Part shown: positions 1-7,759 of the stretch, in pieces
Layout of the letters: every line of letters begins with the position of its first letter
Position numbering within the stretch: the stretch's first letter is position 1
Assembly: GCF_003432115.1 (NCBI RefSeq)
Contig: NZ_QWDC01000001.1
Span: 1,798,001-1,862,000, forward strand
DNA length: 64,000 nucleotides
Direction: 5' to 3'
Source of the DNA: Mucilaginibacter conchicola
Lineage (GTDB): Bacteria; Bacteroidota; Bacteroidia; Sphingobacteriales; Sphingobacteriaceae
Notes under the pieces: model-generated
Seen by the model: only the letters and a program-made list of their open reading frames with translations
Databases searched by the model: none
What the model was told of the DNA's origin: nothing
Program-made: the position numbers and the translations under genes

Positions 1-174
1 TTGCGCGCCCAGGTCAGCATGCTCGGTAAACAGGTACTGGCAGTTGCCGCCAATGGGGCACGAGGTGAGGTTTTTATCCTCAATAAAAGGTTTTTCGGTA
101 TTGTTTTTTTTACAGGCAGTAACAAGTAATAAAGCGGCAAGCGCCATTACCAAAGGATAAGGTTTTCTTTTCAT
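1..174 (-). CDS. lipoprotein, N-terminal fragment (runs off window edge)
   Basis: Reading the minus strand from an ATG at 174 gives 58 codons that stay open to the first base of the window, so the C-terminus is missing. The product starts with a short basic segment (MKRKPYPL), a hydrophobic stretch and a lipobox ending in Cys21 (LLVTAC), followed by KKNN, so it is a predicted lipoprotein. The visible mature part contains CPIGGNC. I do not recognise the family. It is divergent from the ABC exporter genes, with about 150 bp of AT-rich sequence between them in which I see no clear element. Confidence 0.65.
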   Translation of the reverse strand, partial: MKRKPYPLVMALAALLLVTACKKNNTEKPFIEDKNLTSCPIGGNCQYLFTEHADLGAQ

Positions 175-324
175 GGATTTTTGTTTGTGCTTAGTTTATT
201 ACCATTACGCAAGTGTAACACGCTATGCAACAAAACCCTGCATTAAGCTTTTGTTAAGAAATTAAGCATACCAACTCTTTGTGTAAAATCAGCCAGGTTT
301 ATCATCGAATACTATATTTGGCAA

Positions 325-1254
325 ATGAACGGAGCAATGCCTGCCTATTTCGGGTTGCAGTACAAACGGTTGTTAAGATCAATTAAGGATTTTGGCATGA
401 ATCCTTACCTTGGGATGGTATTGGCTGCCTTGCTGTTTTTCTGGCTTTCTAAAACCCTGTTTAGCCGTATTGCTTATTTTCAATACTATTATGCCGCCGC
501 CGCGCTGTTCATGGTGCTGCAGTTGAGTGAGACCCGACGCAACGACTTTCTTAAGAACATTTATACCAAAACCAACTACGCCCGCCTGCGCTTATTGGAG
601 AACCTGCTGCTGGTTTTTCCTTTTGTGATTTTCCTGGTGGTACGCGGCTTTTATATTTGTGCTACGGGCGCAATTACGGGCAGTTTAATTTGTTCTTTTT
701 ACAACAAGTTTAGCAGGTCGGCCTTTGTTATTCCCTCGCCTTTTTCAAAACAGCCGTTTGAATTTACCACCGGTTTCAGGAAATATTATCCCGCTTTCAT
801 TGTGATATATGCTGTCACCGCGATCGCTGTGGTTGTGGGTAACTTTTACCTGGGTGCGTTTTTGGATCTGCTCTGCTGGCTGGTTTGCATGAATTTTTAT
901 TCAACCACCGAACCATCATATTATGTTTGGATACATGCGCAATCGCCAAAAGAATTTCTTACCGGAAAGATAAAAACAGCTTTGCGGTATAGTTTTATCA
1001 GTAGTTTGCCTTTGGCCATTGTACTTTGTGCCTGCTTCCCGGCAAAGGCCTGGGTAGTGGCAGTAATATGTTTTTGCGGATTACTGTATATGACTGCCGG
1101 CGTGCTTTTAAAATATACCGGCTACCCTAAGCAAATTTCCCTGCCCGCTACTATAATAGCGGGTATCGGTATTATTATCCCGCCGTTATTATTATTCGTT
1201 ATCCCGTTTTTTTATAACCGTGCTATACAAAAATTAACTTCTACACTTAAATGA
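325..1254 (+). CDS. ABC transporter membrane subunit (putative)
   Basis: A 309-residue integral membrane protein with about seven hydrophobic segments and no recognisable soluble domain. Its stop codon overlaps the start of the ABC ATPase at 1251 by four bases (ATGA), so the two are very likely translated together and form an exporter. It has no motif that names its substrate. The first ATG (325) is used; an ATG at 337 is an alternative. The permease role is inferred from coupling to the ATPase and from topology, not from a motif. Confidence 0.65.
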   Translation: MNGAMPAYFGLQYKRLLRSIKDFGMNPYLGMVLAALLFFWLSKTLFSRIAYFQYYYAAAALFMVLQLSETRRNDFLKNIYTKTNYARLRLLENLLLVFPFVIFLVVRGFYICATGAITGSLICSFYNKFSRSAFVIPSPFSKQPFEFTTGFRKYYPAFIVIYAVTAIAVVVGNFYLGAFLDLLCWLVCMNFYSTTEPSYYVWIHAQSPKEFLTGKIKTALRYSFISSLPLAIVLCACFPAKAWVVAVICFCGLLYMTAGVLLKYTGYPKQISLPATIIAGIGIIIPPLLLFVIPFFYNRAIQKLTSTLK

Positions 1255-1934
1255 TCAATATCCAATCGCTTTCAAAATATTACGGCAGGCATAAAGTACT
1301 GAGCGACATCGACCTCGTTTTTAATAAGGGCGAAGTTTATGGTATTGTTGGAGAAAATGGCGCCGGCAAAACAACCCTGTTTAAATGTATTGCGGGGTTA
1401 GAAGATTTTGAAGGCACCATCAGTTATGACGGCAGCACCCTGAAAAATGTAACCGGCTACCTGCCTACAGAATTGTTCTTTTTCTCAAAGATGACCGGCC
1501 AAGAGTATCTGCAACTACTGAGCAACGCCCGAAACCTTACCAATACCGACTTTAAAAGCAGCAACATATTCGACCTGCCGCTTAGCGAATACGCCGAAAA
1601 CTATTCTACCGGTATGAAGAAGAAGCTGGCTTTAACCGGCCTGCTGATCCAAAAGAATGAGGTATTTATTTTAGATGAGCCTTTCAACGGGGTGGATATC
1701 CACAGCAATCTTATTATCAAAGAAATCATCGCTAAGCTGAAACAACTCGGTAAGATCGTTATCATGTCGTCGCATATATTTTCAACGCTGAATGATTCAT
1801 GCGATCATTTGCATTACTTAAAAAACGGCCACATCAAAGCCAGCGTAGCCAAAGGCGGTTTTGAACAGATAGAAGAAGAAATGAAAGGCGAAAGCGTTGG
1901 CAGCCGCCTTATTGATCTGTTAAATTTAGATTGA
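1251..1934 (+). CDS. ABC transporter ATP-binding protein
   Basis: This 227-residue ATPase powers transport with the preceding membrane protein. The Walker A motif is GENGAGKTT (residues 34-42), a degenerate signature motif STGMKKK lies at 119-125, Walker B VFILDEP at 138-144 and the H-loop histidine at 175. The signature has STGMK instead of LSGGQ, as is common in bacterial exporter-type ATPases of the CcmA/drug-export class. It overlaps the permease gene by four bases and converges on the lipoprotein gene that ends at 1948. Substrate unknown. Confidence 0.9.
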   Translation: MINIQSLSKYYGRHKVLSDIDLVFNKGEVYGIVGENGAGKTTLFKCIAGLEDFEGTISYDGSTLKNVTGYLPTELFFFSKMTGQEYLQLLSNARNLTNTDFKSSNIFDLPLSEYAENYSTGMKKKLALTGLLIQKNEVFILDEPFNGVDIHSNLIIKEIIAKLKQLGKIVIMSSHIFSTLNDSCDHLHYLKNGHIKASVAKGGFEQIEEEMKGESVGSRLIDLLNLD

Positions 1935-1947
1935 AGCAGCACTCCCC

Positions 1948-2628
1948 TTAACACGGGAACCACCACTCCATATAATAAAGTTTGCCCTCTTTAATAAATA
2001 TGTCTATACGCCCATCGGAGATATTGTTCTTGTCCTCGCGCAGCGTTACTACCTGCAGTTTGCCTTCGCCATGTACATTTAGTACACCTATGTTCTTCAC
2101 CGCAATTGGGAAGAGCTTCTGAAGAGCGGCAAGCGTAGTTTTGCCATTGAGCACCTCTCCGCGATAAGTAATAAAATCGCCATGAGTAAAGCTGATGCGT
2201 TCTATCCCAACTTTACCCTTGCTGGTTTCGTAGACTGATCCGTTTTTATAAAAATATCTGGCCTGTGGGTCTACCTTGCCTTCAGGTTCTTCAAAAATGG
2301 TAGTACAGGGTTCCAGGTCGCTTAGTAAGCGGGTGCTATCCGGCTTGCCTAATACGGTCTCAAATTGTGCTGTAGTGAAATAGCGTTTCAGTTTGCCGTT
2401 GAGGCGTATCTCATTGGCGTCCATTACCTCGTTAAGCGTATCGGCTTTGGGCGCCTGGCTTATCTCGGCGCTGGTATCCGCTTCAGGTGATGGCGATGCC
2501 GCAGGTACTACAGCTAAAGTGTCCGTTACTGAATCAGCTTTGGGTTTATCGGCACTACCGCCGCAGGATGCTAACAGTAAAAGCGTAGCAATGCACGCTA
2601 TGGGCATAAAAGAATAGATTATTTTCAT
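1948..2628 (-). CDS. lipoprotein co-transcribed with TetR regulator
   Basis: A 226-residue secreted protein of unknown function. The chosen ATG at 2628 overlaps the TetR stop (ATGA), indicating translational coupling, and gives a proper lipoprotein signal: a hydrophobic segment ending LLLASC with the lipid Cys at 22. The mature protein starts with a low-complexity stretch rich in Ala, Asp, Pro and Ser (about residues 23-70), then has a folded domain with no motif I recognise. A longer frame upstream (to 2715) lies within tetR and lacks a signal peptide at its start, so it was rejected. Confidence 0.75.
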   Translation of the reverse strand: MKIIYSFMPIACIATLLLLASCGGSADKPKADSVTDTLAVVPAASPSPEADTSAEISQAPKADTLNEVMDANEIRLNGKLKRYFTTAQFETVLGKPDSTRLLSDLEPCTTIFEEPEGKVDPQARYFYKNGSVYETSKGKVGIERISFTHGDFITYRGEVLNGKTTLAALQKLFPIAVKNIGVLNVHGEGKLQVVTLREDKNNISDGRIDIFIKEGKLYYMEWWFPC

Positions 2629-3254
2629 AGATGCGAGTAGATAGATCTGATCAAAAACGAGAGGGATTTTTTGATCTCGGCACGGCCGGCCTCGTCGTTT
2701 ACATCGATGCCGCAAAAAGTGGTGCCGTTGTACTTAGAAAAAAGATCGAGGTAATAGGTACCCGAAATAATAACTGCCATTGCCGCACGAAACTGCGCCG
2801 AGCGCTCGCCGAAATGCGGATCGGTAATGCCTTGCAATAGCAATTCGCCGTTGGCTTCCTGGGCTTCTATCAGCTTTTTAAGCGCGCCGCGTTCTTCACT
2901 CAGGCTCCATAGCAGTATCTTTTGAAAGGCCTCATCCCGGTACACATAATCAAACTGCGAAAGCACCATTTCTTCAACAAATGCGGCCCCGCCATTGTTG
3001 ATAGGAACAGAGGCCTGTTCGCCTTTAACATTGCTCCAGAAATCCTTTAGTTTAATGTATTCGTCTATTAGCTGATCGCGCCCGCCAAAGTAGTTATAGA
3101 TCAGTTTTTTATCGAGGCCTGCAACTTTTGCTATATCGTTAACTTTAAGCGCAGCAAAACCTTTGGTGGTAAGTATTTCTCCCACCGCAGCCAGGAATTT
3201 CTGCCTGGTTTGCTCCCTGTTCCTTACAGCGCCCGTAGTTTCTTCCTTTTCCAT
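2625..3254 (-). CDS. TetR/AcrR family transcriptional regulator
   Basis: A 209-residue regulator. The N-terminal helix-turn-helix is clear (about residues 15-60, with VNDIAKVAGLDKKLIYNYFG), and the C-terminal ligand-binding domain is divergent, as usual in the family. It is divergently placed from a run of four small genes starting at 3453, and the gap holds a perfect inverted repeat (3366-3381) that is a good candidate operator. TetR proteins usually repress their own gene and the neighbouring divergent genes. Ligand unknown. It overlaps the downstream lipoprotein gene by four bases. Confidence 0.9.
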   Translation of the reverse strand: MEKEETTGAVRNREQTRQKFLAAVGEILTTKGFAALKVNDIAKVAGLDKKLIYNYFGGRDQLIDEYIKLKDFWSNVKGEQASVPINNGGAAFVEEMVLSQFDYVYRDEAFQKILLWSLSEERGALKKLIEAQEANGELLLQGITDPHFGERSAQFRAAMAVIISGTYYLDLFSKYNGTTFCGIDVNDEAGRAEIKKSLSFLIRSIYSHL

Positions 3255-3365
3255 TTATCAGTAGTGGCCGTAGCCCAAACGCTGCAAAAGTAGCATTATT
3301 GCAGCGTGCAAACACTGCAGCTCTACAGCTAAAATTAAACAAAGAATAAAAAAATAAAAAAGTTT

Positions 3366-3381
3366 GTCACCATTTGGTGAC
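3366..3381. promoter_or_regulatory. putative TetR operator palindrome
   Basis: GTCACC-ATTT-GGTGAC is a perfect inverted repeat with six-base arms and a four-base spacer, placed between the divergent TetR gene and the small-protein operon. Size and place fit a TetR operator. A near-identical copy (15 of 16 bases) lies upstream of the thioredoxin gene at 47547-47562. Confidence 0.6.
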
Positions 3382-3452
3382 TATTTTGTTATAACCCTGT
3401 GAGCGGGAGCTGAAGCGGCAGATAATCAGTCAATTTGCTAAAACCTTAAACC

Positions 3453-3716
3453 ATGACTAAAACAGCAATTATCAGCAAAAACCCACTGCATTATGTGTAT
3501 GCATTAATATGGCTTTCGTTATTCACAGCAATGGCCGTTTACATTTTTACGGGCAAAGCCTTTTTGCCCGATGCCAATAATAAAATAAGCGTGGTAGCCA
3601 TCCTTATAGCATGGGTTGCAGAGTACCTTACCCAAACCGGTACCGGCATACTCGTTTTATTGATAGGCCTTTTTGTGGCTTATAAAACCATCACCGTAAA
3701 CCAAAAACAATCATAA
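3453..3716 (+). CDS. small membrane protein, 87 aa
   Basis: I do not recognise the family. It is 87 residues with two hydrophobic segments (about 15-35 and 46-78) and a short polar C-terminus. It is the first gene of a tight run: the next ATG follows its stop after one base. It is the gene nearest to the putative TetR operator on this side, so it is the best candidate for regulation by that repressor. A role in stress response or efflux would be a guess. Confidence 0.7.
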   Translation: MTKTAIISKNPLHYVYALIWLSLFTAMAVYIFTGKAFLPDANNKISVVAILIAWVAEYLTQTGTGILVLLIGLFVAYKTITVNQKQS

Positions 3717-3717
3717 T

Positions 3718-3921
3718 ATGCAAGTAACTTATTTAATACTGGCTTTTACCAGTTTGTACCTGGGTGGTACTTATTTATACTACAGGCATGCCCGTAAAAA
3801 AGGTAACGAGTTTAGGTACAAACCGCTCTTTTTGCTGGCGGTAGGCTTATTATTTCTTTTATCACTATACGGCAGCGTTATGCAAAAGCCCTATAACGAG
3901 ATATTGCCTTTTATAAGATAA
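3718..3921 (+). CDS. small membrane protein, 67 aa
   Basis: A 67-residue protein with two hydrophobic segments separated by a basic loop (YYRHARKKGNEFRYK). There is one base between the preceding stop and this ATG, so the two small proteins are probably made together and may associate in the membrane. Family not recognised. A strong hairpin follows at 3932-3956. Confidence 0.7.
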   Translation: MQVTYLILAFTSLYLGGTYLYYRHARKKGNEFRYKPLFLLAVGLLFLLSLYGSVMQKPYNEILPFIR

Positions 3922-3931
3922 CTTTTTAGAT

Positions 3932-3956
3932 GCTTTTGGCCCCTGTGGCCAAAAGC
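3932..3956. other. perfect hairpin between small membrane-protein genes
   Basis: GCTTTTGGCC and GGCCAAAAGC form a ten-base perfect stem around a five-base loop. There is no T-tract after it, so it is not a standard intrinsic terminator; it may be an mRNA processing or stabilising hairpin between the genes ending at 3921 and starting at 3970. Confidence 0.5.
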
Positions 3957-3969
3957 AAACCTTAACCTT

Positions 3970-4482
3970 ATGAAGAACAAATTAAGATTAGCCATTGTAA
4001 GCCTTGTCATCCAGTTTTTATACGAGGTGGTGATGCGCAGGTATCCCGAATTATTTTTTACCGGCGATGGCTTTGCCGCAGGTGGCAGGATGGTGCTATC
4101 TGTATTGAGTCCGCTGAGTACGTTGGGGTTGCTGCCTTTTTTTATCGGTCTTTATAAAAGCAAAAGTTTTGTTGCGATGATGGATGAGGATGAAAAATCA
4201 TCTACCCGAAATCCTAAAGACGACAGCTGGCTAAAACATCTATTGATAAGGATAGGGGTAGTTTTTGCCATCATCGCGATATTATTTGCAGCATCAACGT
4301 TAGATAGTGGTATGGGCAGCGCGTTCCTGGTGGTATATGGCATAGCTTATACGTTGGGCATCGGCTCCATTTTGCTCATCATCGAGGCTGTTGTGCTTTT
4401 CGTCAGAAAATCCCCCTATAAAGCATCGTGCAATATTTTCCTGATCGTTATTGCTTTGACGTTTTTATCATCAATGATGTAA
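3970..4482 (+). CDS. membrane protein, 170 aa
   Basis: Unrecognised membrane protein with about four hydrophobic segments (roughly 5-22, 40-60, 90-108 and 118-140, possibly a fifth at the C-terminus) and a charged cytoplasmic-type loop DEDEKSSTRNPKDD. It lies on the same strand as the two small membrane proteins upstream and may belong to the same TetR-linked unit, although a hairpin separates them. No catalytic motif was seen. Confidence 0.65.
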   Translation: MKNKLRLAIVSLVIQFLYEVVMRRYPELFFTGDGFAAGGRMVLSVLSPLSTLGLLPFFIGLYKSKSFVAMMDEDEKSSTRNPKDDSWLKHLLIRIGVVFAIIAILFAASTLDSGMGSAFLVVYGIAYTLGIGSILLIIEAVVLFVRKSPYKASCNIFLIVIALTFLSSMM

Positions 4483-4503
4483 CACATCGTTAAACCAAAC
4501 CTT

Positions 4504-4863
4504 ATGAGTTACGATATCCGCCTGCACACCATCCAGACCCGGAACCTGGAAGAAAGTTCTGATAACGAAGATTTTTTTGATGGCGACGATAACCTGCACC
4601 CGTTTACCGATAAACAATTTAATTCGCTTAAGAAGAGCATGGCCGGTTACGGTTATGAGATAGTTACAGAACAACCGCAGCAAATAGAATATCGCCATCC
4701 CGATTATAACATCACAGCTTTGCTTACACAGCATGCCTTGTACTTTAACTCGGGCTTTGACCAGGATTCGATATTTGAAGCCGGCATGGCAGCATCAGAA
4801 CTAACCGACACCGGCGAGTTTGCCAAATACGACCCGCAGGCTGATGGCTGGGAAGATGTTTGA
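4504..4863 (+). CDS. conserved-looking soluble protein, 119 aa
   Basis: An acidic soluble protein starting MSYDIRLHT, with no signal peptide, no membrane segment and no motif I can name. It begins 21 bases after the membrane protein gene and is followed directly by a strong terminator (4866-4902), so it is the last gene of the unit. The ordered amphipathic pattern suggests a small alpha/beta fold. Function unknown. Confidence 0.65.
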   Translation: MSYDIRLHTIQTRNLEESSDNEDFFDGDDNLHPFTDKQFNSLKKSMAGYGYEIVTEQPQQIEYRHPDYNITALLTQHALYFNSGFDQDSIFEAGMAASELTDTGEFAKYDPQADGWEDV

Positions 4864-4865
4864 GA

Positions 4866-4902
4866 AAAAGAAAGCCCCACATTGCTATAGGGCTTTCTTT
4901 TA
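4866..4902. terminator. bidirectional intrinsic terminator
   Basis: AAAGAAAGCCC and GGGCTTTCTTT pair perfectly over 11 bases around a 12-base loop, with A and T runs outside. It sits between two convergent genes (ending 4863 and 4913) and can serve both. Confidence 0.85.
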
Positions 4903-4912
4903 AAATCGGAAA

Positions 4913-5806
4913 TTATTCTGCCGCGTATGCTCCTGCAAATCGCTTAGCAAAATCTTCCAGCTTAAGTAATCCTTTGCTAGCAGGTGCGTGTTTCCAGTAA
5001 TCTTCCTGCATGGTGCCGTTGGCCAGTACATGGCCCATATCGCGGTACAAACCGGCAAAGCTTTCGTTTATGCCTGCCTGCAATAATCCCTGGTAAGCAT
5101 CCTCATCAGAGAAAGTAACCCATTGCAGATCAGGCTTGCCGATGGCTGCGCCTAATATAGTTGCAATTTCAGTTGGCTGGCGCTCATCGTTTGAGATGTA
5201 GGTGATGGTTGCATCCTCAGTAAACGGAGCTAACAATTGCGCTGTGGCTACTTCGGCAATATGATCTGTATCAACCAAAACCAGCTTCTCTTCGGTATTA
5301 CCAAAGTTGTTGCCGATGATACCTGCATGTTTAATTAAACCTACCATGCTGTACAGGTTATTAAAGAAGTAAGAAGGGCGAAGAATTTTCACCTTTAAAC
5401 CTTCAACGGCAGTAAGCATTTCTTCCAGGTAACCCAGCGCATCAATAGGGCCTGCGCCTTTGCGCAGGTGCGCACCAATGCTGCTTAGCAATACAATATT
5501 CTTAACACCTGCGGTTTGGATGGCAGCTACATAATTATCGGCCACTACGCGCTGAAATTTGGCGTAATCGGCAATGCTGAAATCATTCGGCACCATCAGG
5601 TAAACTGCATCGGCACCTTTAAAAGTATCACTTAAGAAACCAACATCCTTTACCGAACCGATGGCGGCTGTCGCGCCCAAGTCTTCTATTGCTTGTTGTT
5701 TATTTGTATTGCTGCTGATAACGGTAACCTGGTTACCGGCTTTGATTAAGTTTTGGGTAACCGGCAAGCTGATGTTGCCTAACGACCCGGTGATAACGTA
5801 TTTCAT
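4913..5806 (-). CDS. NmrA-like NAD(P)-binding oxidoreductase
   Basis: A 297-residue short-chain-dehydrogenase-like protein of the NmrA/YtfG group. It starts with a nucleotide-binding strand-loop (KYVITGSLGNISLPVTQ) and continues with the typical GADAVYLMVPND and LLSSIGAH segments. Such proteins reduce quinones or act as NADP sensors; the substrate here is unknown. The ATG at 5806 puts the Rossmann strand at the N-terminus; a longer frame to 5842 runs through the promoter. It is divergent from an HxlR regulator, a common pairing in which HxlR represses the reductase until an electrophile or oxidant is present. Confidence 0.8.
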   Translation of the reverse strand: MKYVITGSLGNISLPVTQNLIKAGNQVTVISSNTNKQQAIEDLGATAAIGSVKDVGFLSDTFKGADAVYLMVPNDFSIADYAKFQRVVADNYVAAIQTAGVKNIVLLSSIGAHLRKGAGPIDALGYLEEMLTAVEGLKVKILRPSYFFNNLYSMVGLIKHAGIIGNNFGNTEEKLVLVDTDHIAEVATAQLLAPFTEDATITYISNDERQPTEIATILGAAIGKPDLQWVTFSDEDAYQGLLQAGINESFAGLYRDMGHVLANGTMQEDYWKHAPASKGLLKLEDFAKRFAGAYAAE

Positions 5807-5808
5807 AT

Positions 5809-5839
5809 TTTGATTTTTGATACACCAAAGGTATATTTG
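5809..5839 (+). promoter_or_regulatory. promoter of hxlR-type gene
   Basis: TTTG at 5809-5812, 19 bases, then TATATTTG at 5832-5839 match the Bacteroidota consensus TTTG-N19-21-TANNTTTG. Transcription would start near 5846, about 30 bases before the regulator ATG at 5877. Confidence 0.65.
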
Positions 5840-5857
5840 CACTTACTTTTTTACAAG
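5826..5857 (-). promoter_or_regulatory. promoter of NmrA-like oxidoreductase gene
   Basis: On the minus strand CTTG (5857-5854), 20 bases, then TACCTTTG (5833-5826) form a TTG-N20-TANNTTTG promoter. It overlaps the divergent hxlR promoter, and start of transcription would fall near 5820, giving a short leader before the ATG at 5806. Confidence 0.55.
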
Positions 5858-5864
5858 TACTTAC
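5841..5864. promoter_or_regulatory. putative HxlR operator
   Basis: Two copies of ACTTAC (5841-5846 and 5859-5864) are 18 bases apart, and the palindrome AAGTACTT (5855-5862) overlaps the second copy. The cluster lies over the transcription start of the regulator gene and the -33 box of the oxidoreductase gene, so one bound dimer could repress both. Confidence 0.5.
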
Positions 5865-5876
5865 CCCAAAGTATGT

Positions 5877-6239
5877 ATGACAGCAATTAAAGAAAACTCA
5901 ACCTATAACGCCAACCGCGAGATAGTTTTAAACGAATGTCCTGTTACTTATGTGATGAGTAAAATTGGGGGCCACTGGAAACCTATTATTCTGTATCACC
6001 TGCTAAGCGGCAGCAAACGCTACAGCGAAATAAAAAAGGCCATGCCCCACATTACCGAGAAAATGCTCATACAGCATTTGAAGCAATTAGAGGCCGATAA
6101 ACTCCTTATCCGCGAAGCGAAACCCGTGGTGCCACCCTATGTAACCTATACGCTTACAGAAAGCGGCAAGGGCTTACAAACCGTTATCAGCGCTATGGCT
6201 GATTGGGCGTTTAAGGATATGGGGAAAGTGAGAATATAA
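5877..6239 (+). CDS. HxlR family winged-helix regulator
   Basis: A 120-residue MarR-like regulator. The HxlR core is clear: ECPVTYVMSKIGGHWKPIIL followed by YSEIKKAMPHITEKML and the wing. Cys21 in ECPV is at the position of the redox- or electrophile-sensing cysteine of this family. The ATG at 5877 is used because the overlapping upstream start (5817) lies inside the divergent promoters. It probably controls the divergent NmrA-like oxidoreductase and itself. It ends immediately next to the convergent esterase gene. Confidence 0.9.
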   Translation: MTAIKENSTYNANREIVLNECPVTYVMSKIGGHWKPIILYHLLSGSKRYSEIKKAMPHITEKMLIQHLKQLEADKLLIREAKPVVPPYVTYTLTESGKGLQTVISAMADWAFKDMGKVRI

Positions 6240-6974
6240 TCACAAATACAAACCTACCATCTTGCGCCAACTCCTCGGGGTGTGCGCGTAACCGTTCCAG
6301 GTGTAAAATTGGTGGTGCATGCCTTTCCAGCCTAATATCTCGCTAAACTCGTAGTTATCCTGAATAAAGGGGTCGTTCTCACCGATGGCTAAGAGAATAT
6401 CTAACCCGCGTATCTGCTGCAACTGCTGCTCATCATGCATGTTGGCCATATACTGCCGGGGCATATTAAAATAAATATCCTGGCTGTGGTAGCCATTAAA
6501 CAGATCGTAGAAGTATTTTACAGAGCGGGTAAGATCATAGCGCCCGCTCATGCAGATAAGTTTATTGAACAGATGGGGATGCTTGAGGGCGATGTTAGCA
6601 GCATGATAAGCCCCAAGACTACATCCGGCAACGCCGAAATCACCGTCGGCATTTTTTGTGCGCATCAGCGGCAGCACCTCATTTAAAATATATTCTTCGT
6701 ATTGTATGTGGCGGTTTATCTTATCCTGCGGGTGCGCCCAGGTGTTGTAGAGGCTTTCGCCATCAATACTATCCACACAAAAAAGCTGCAGGTAACCGTT
6801 ATTTATTTTATCGGCGAGGGCGGCCACAATGCCCCAGTTCTCGTAATCGAAAAAGCGGCCCAGCCGCGGCGGAAAAAATAACACCACCCGGCCCGAGTGG
6901 CCGAAAACAAGTAACTCCATATCCCGGCCCAAACGCTCGCTGTACCACCGGTGATATTCTCTATGCATCGCCAC
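6240..6974 (-). CDS. alpha/beta-hydrolase, putative esterase
   Basis: A 244-residue hydrolase of the esterase-D-like type. The nucleophile elbow is GCSLGA with Ser119; DPF near residue 200 and the GYAHTPRSW segment near the C-terminus probably give the Asp and His. There is no signal peptide, so it is cytoplasmic. The start is MAMHREYH; the second Met (6968) is an equally likely start. It abuts the hxlR stop on the opposite strand and lies just downstream of the SGNH hydrolase on its own strand. Substrate unknown. Confidence 0.75.
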   Translation of the reverse strand: MAMHREYHRWYSERLGRDMELLVFGHSGRVVLFFPPRLGRFFDYENWGIVAALADKINNGYLQLFCVDSIDGESLYNTWAHPQDKINRHIQYEEYILNEVLPLMRTKNADGDFGVAGCSLGAYHAANIALKHPHLFNKLICMSGRYDLTRSVKYFYDLFNGYHSQDIYFNMPRQYMANMHDEQQLQQIRGLDILLAIGENDPFIQDNYEFSEILGWKGMHHQFYTWNGYAHTPRSWRKMVGLYL

Positions 6975-7028
6975 AATTAAATTTAGCGAAATATCTCCGT
7001 TTAATGTTAATTAAGGGTGATAATACGG

Positions 7029-7619
7029 TTAACTATTTAACGCGCTTTTAACGATGCGCGCCCAAAGCGCATAACCTTTTGGGGTAAGATGCAGACCATC
7101 GCTATCGTAGTAAGAAGTGTCGGGCTGGCCATCGGCATTCAGCATGGCATCGTAAATATTTATAAAATGCCAGTTAGGCTGGTTGGCGACAATCTCTTCA
7201 GAAATGATCTTGTTGGTAAAATGGAATTGCGGTGCCATGTGCCAGCGCGCCATACTTGGCTTAAGCGATATAAAATAACAAGGCAACGCACCAAAGCGCT
7301 TTTGCACCCTTGCAGCCAGCTGCTGAAAAAACAGGAAAACCTCTTCGGGGTGGCGGCCATCGCCAAGGTCATTATCTCCGGCGTAGATAATTAATCGCTG
7401 AGGCTGGTAACCTTCCATCACCCTGTCAAAAAACCAGGTACATGCCGCCAGTGTAGAACCACCAAAACCGAGATTGACTGGTGCATGATCCGCAAAATCG
7501 TTAGCCAAAGTTTGCCACAGCCTGATAGACGAACTGCCATAAAACAAGGTGGCCGGCTGCGATATGAGTTGGCTTCGCTGCTTTTCTAAACGTTTTATGT
7601 CGTCCTCGTACCAAAACAT
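7029..7619 (-). CDS. SGNH/GDSL-family hydrolase
   Basis: A 196-residue esterase or lipase-like enzyme. All four SGNH blocks are visible: YGSSS (nucleophile near Ser30, with GSS in place of GDS), GFGGST (Gly of block II, 51-55), AGDND (Asn83 of block III) and DSDGLH (Asp174 and His177 of block V). No signal peptide, so it is probably cytoplasmic. It precedes the esterase gene at 6974 on the same strand with a 54-base gap, so the two hydrolases may form one transcript. Members act on carbohydrate or lipid acyl esters; the substrate cannot be read from sequence. Confidence 0.85.
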   Translation of the reverse strand: MFWYEDDIKRLEKQRSQLISQPATLFYGSSSIRLWQTLANDFADHAPVNLGFGGSTLAACTWFFDRVMEGYQPQRLIIYAGDNDLGDGRHPEEVFLFFQQLAARVQKRFGALPCYFISLKPSMARWHMAPQFHFTNKIISEEIVANQPNWHFINIYDAMLNADGQPDTSYYDSDGLHLTPKGYALWARIVKSALNS

Positions 7620-7647
7620 GGGTTTGTGTATTTTTTGTTGTAAACAA

Positions 7648-7679
7648 AAAAAGCCTCTTAGTTACCTAAGAGGCTTTTG
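7648..7679 (-). terminator. intrinsic terminator upstream of SGNH gene
   Basis: AAGCCTCTTAG and CTAAGAGGCTT pair perfectly over 11 bases around the loop TTAC, followed on the minus strand by a T-run. It ends a minus-strand transcript that begins upstream, either the gene ending at 7760 with an 80-base 3' UTR or a separate short RNA. Confidence 0.8.
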
Positions 7680-7759
7680 GCTCTCCTTATCGGATGTTGT
7701 GAAGCAAATTTATAAAAATCAGGCCTTTCCGTGAGCTTTAAAAAACTTTTTATATAACA

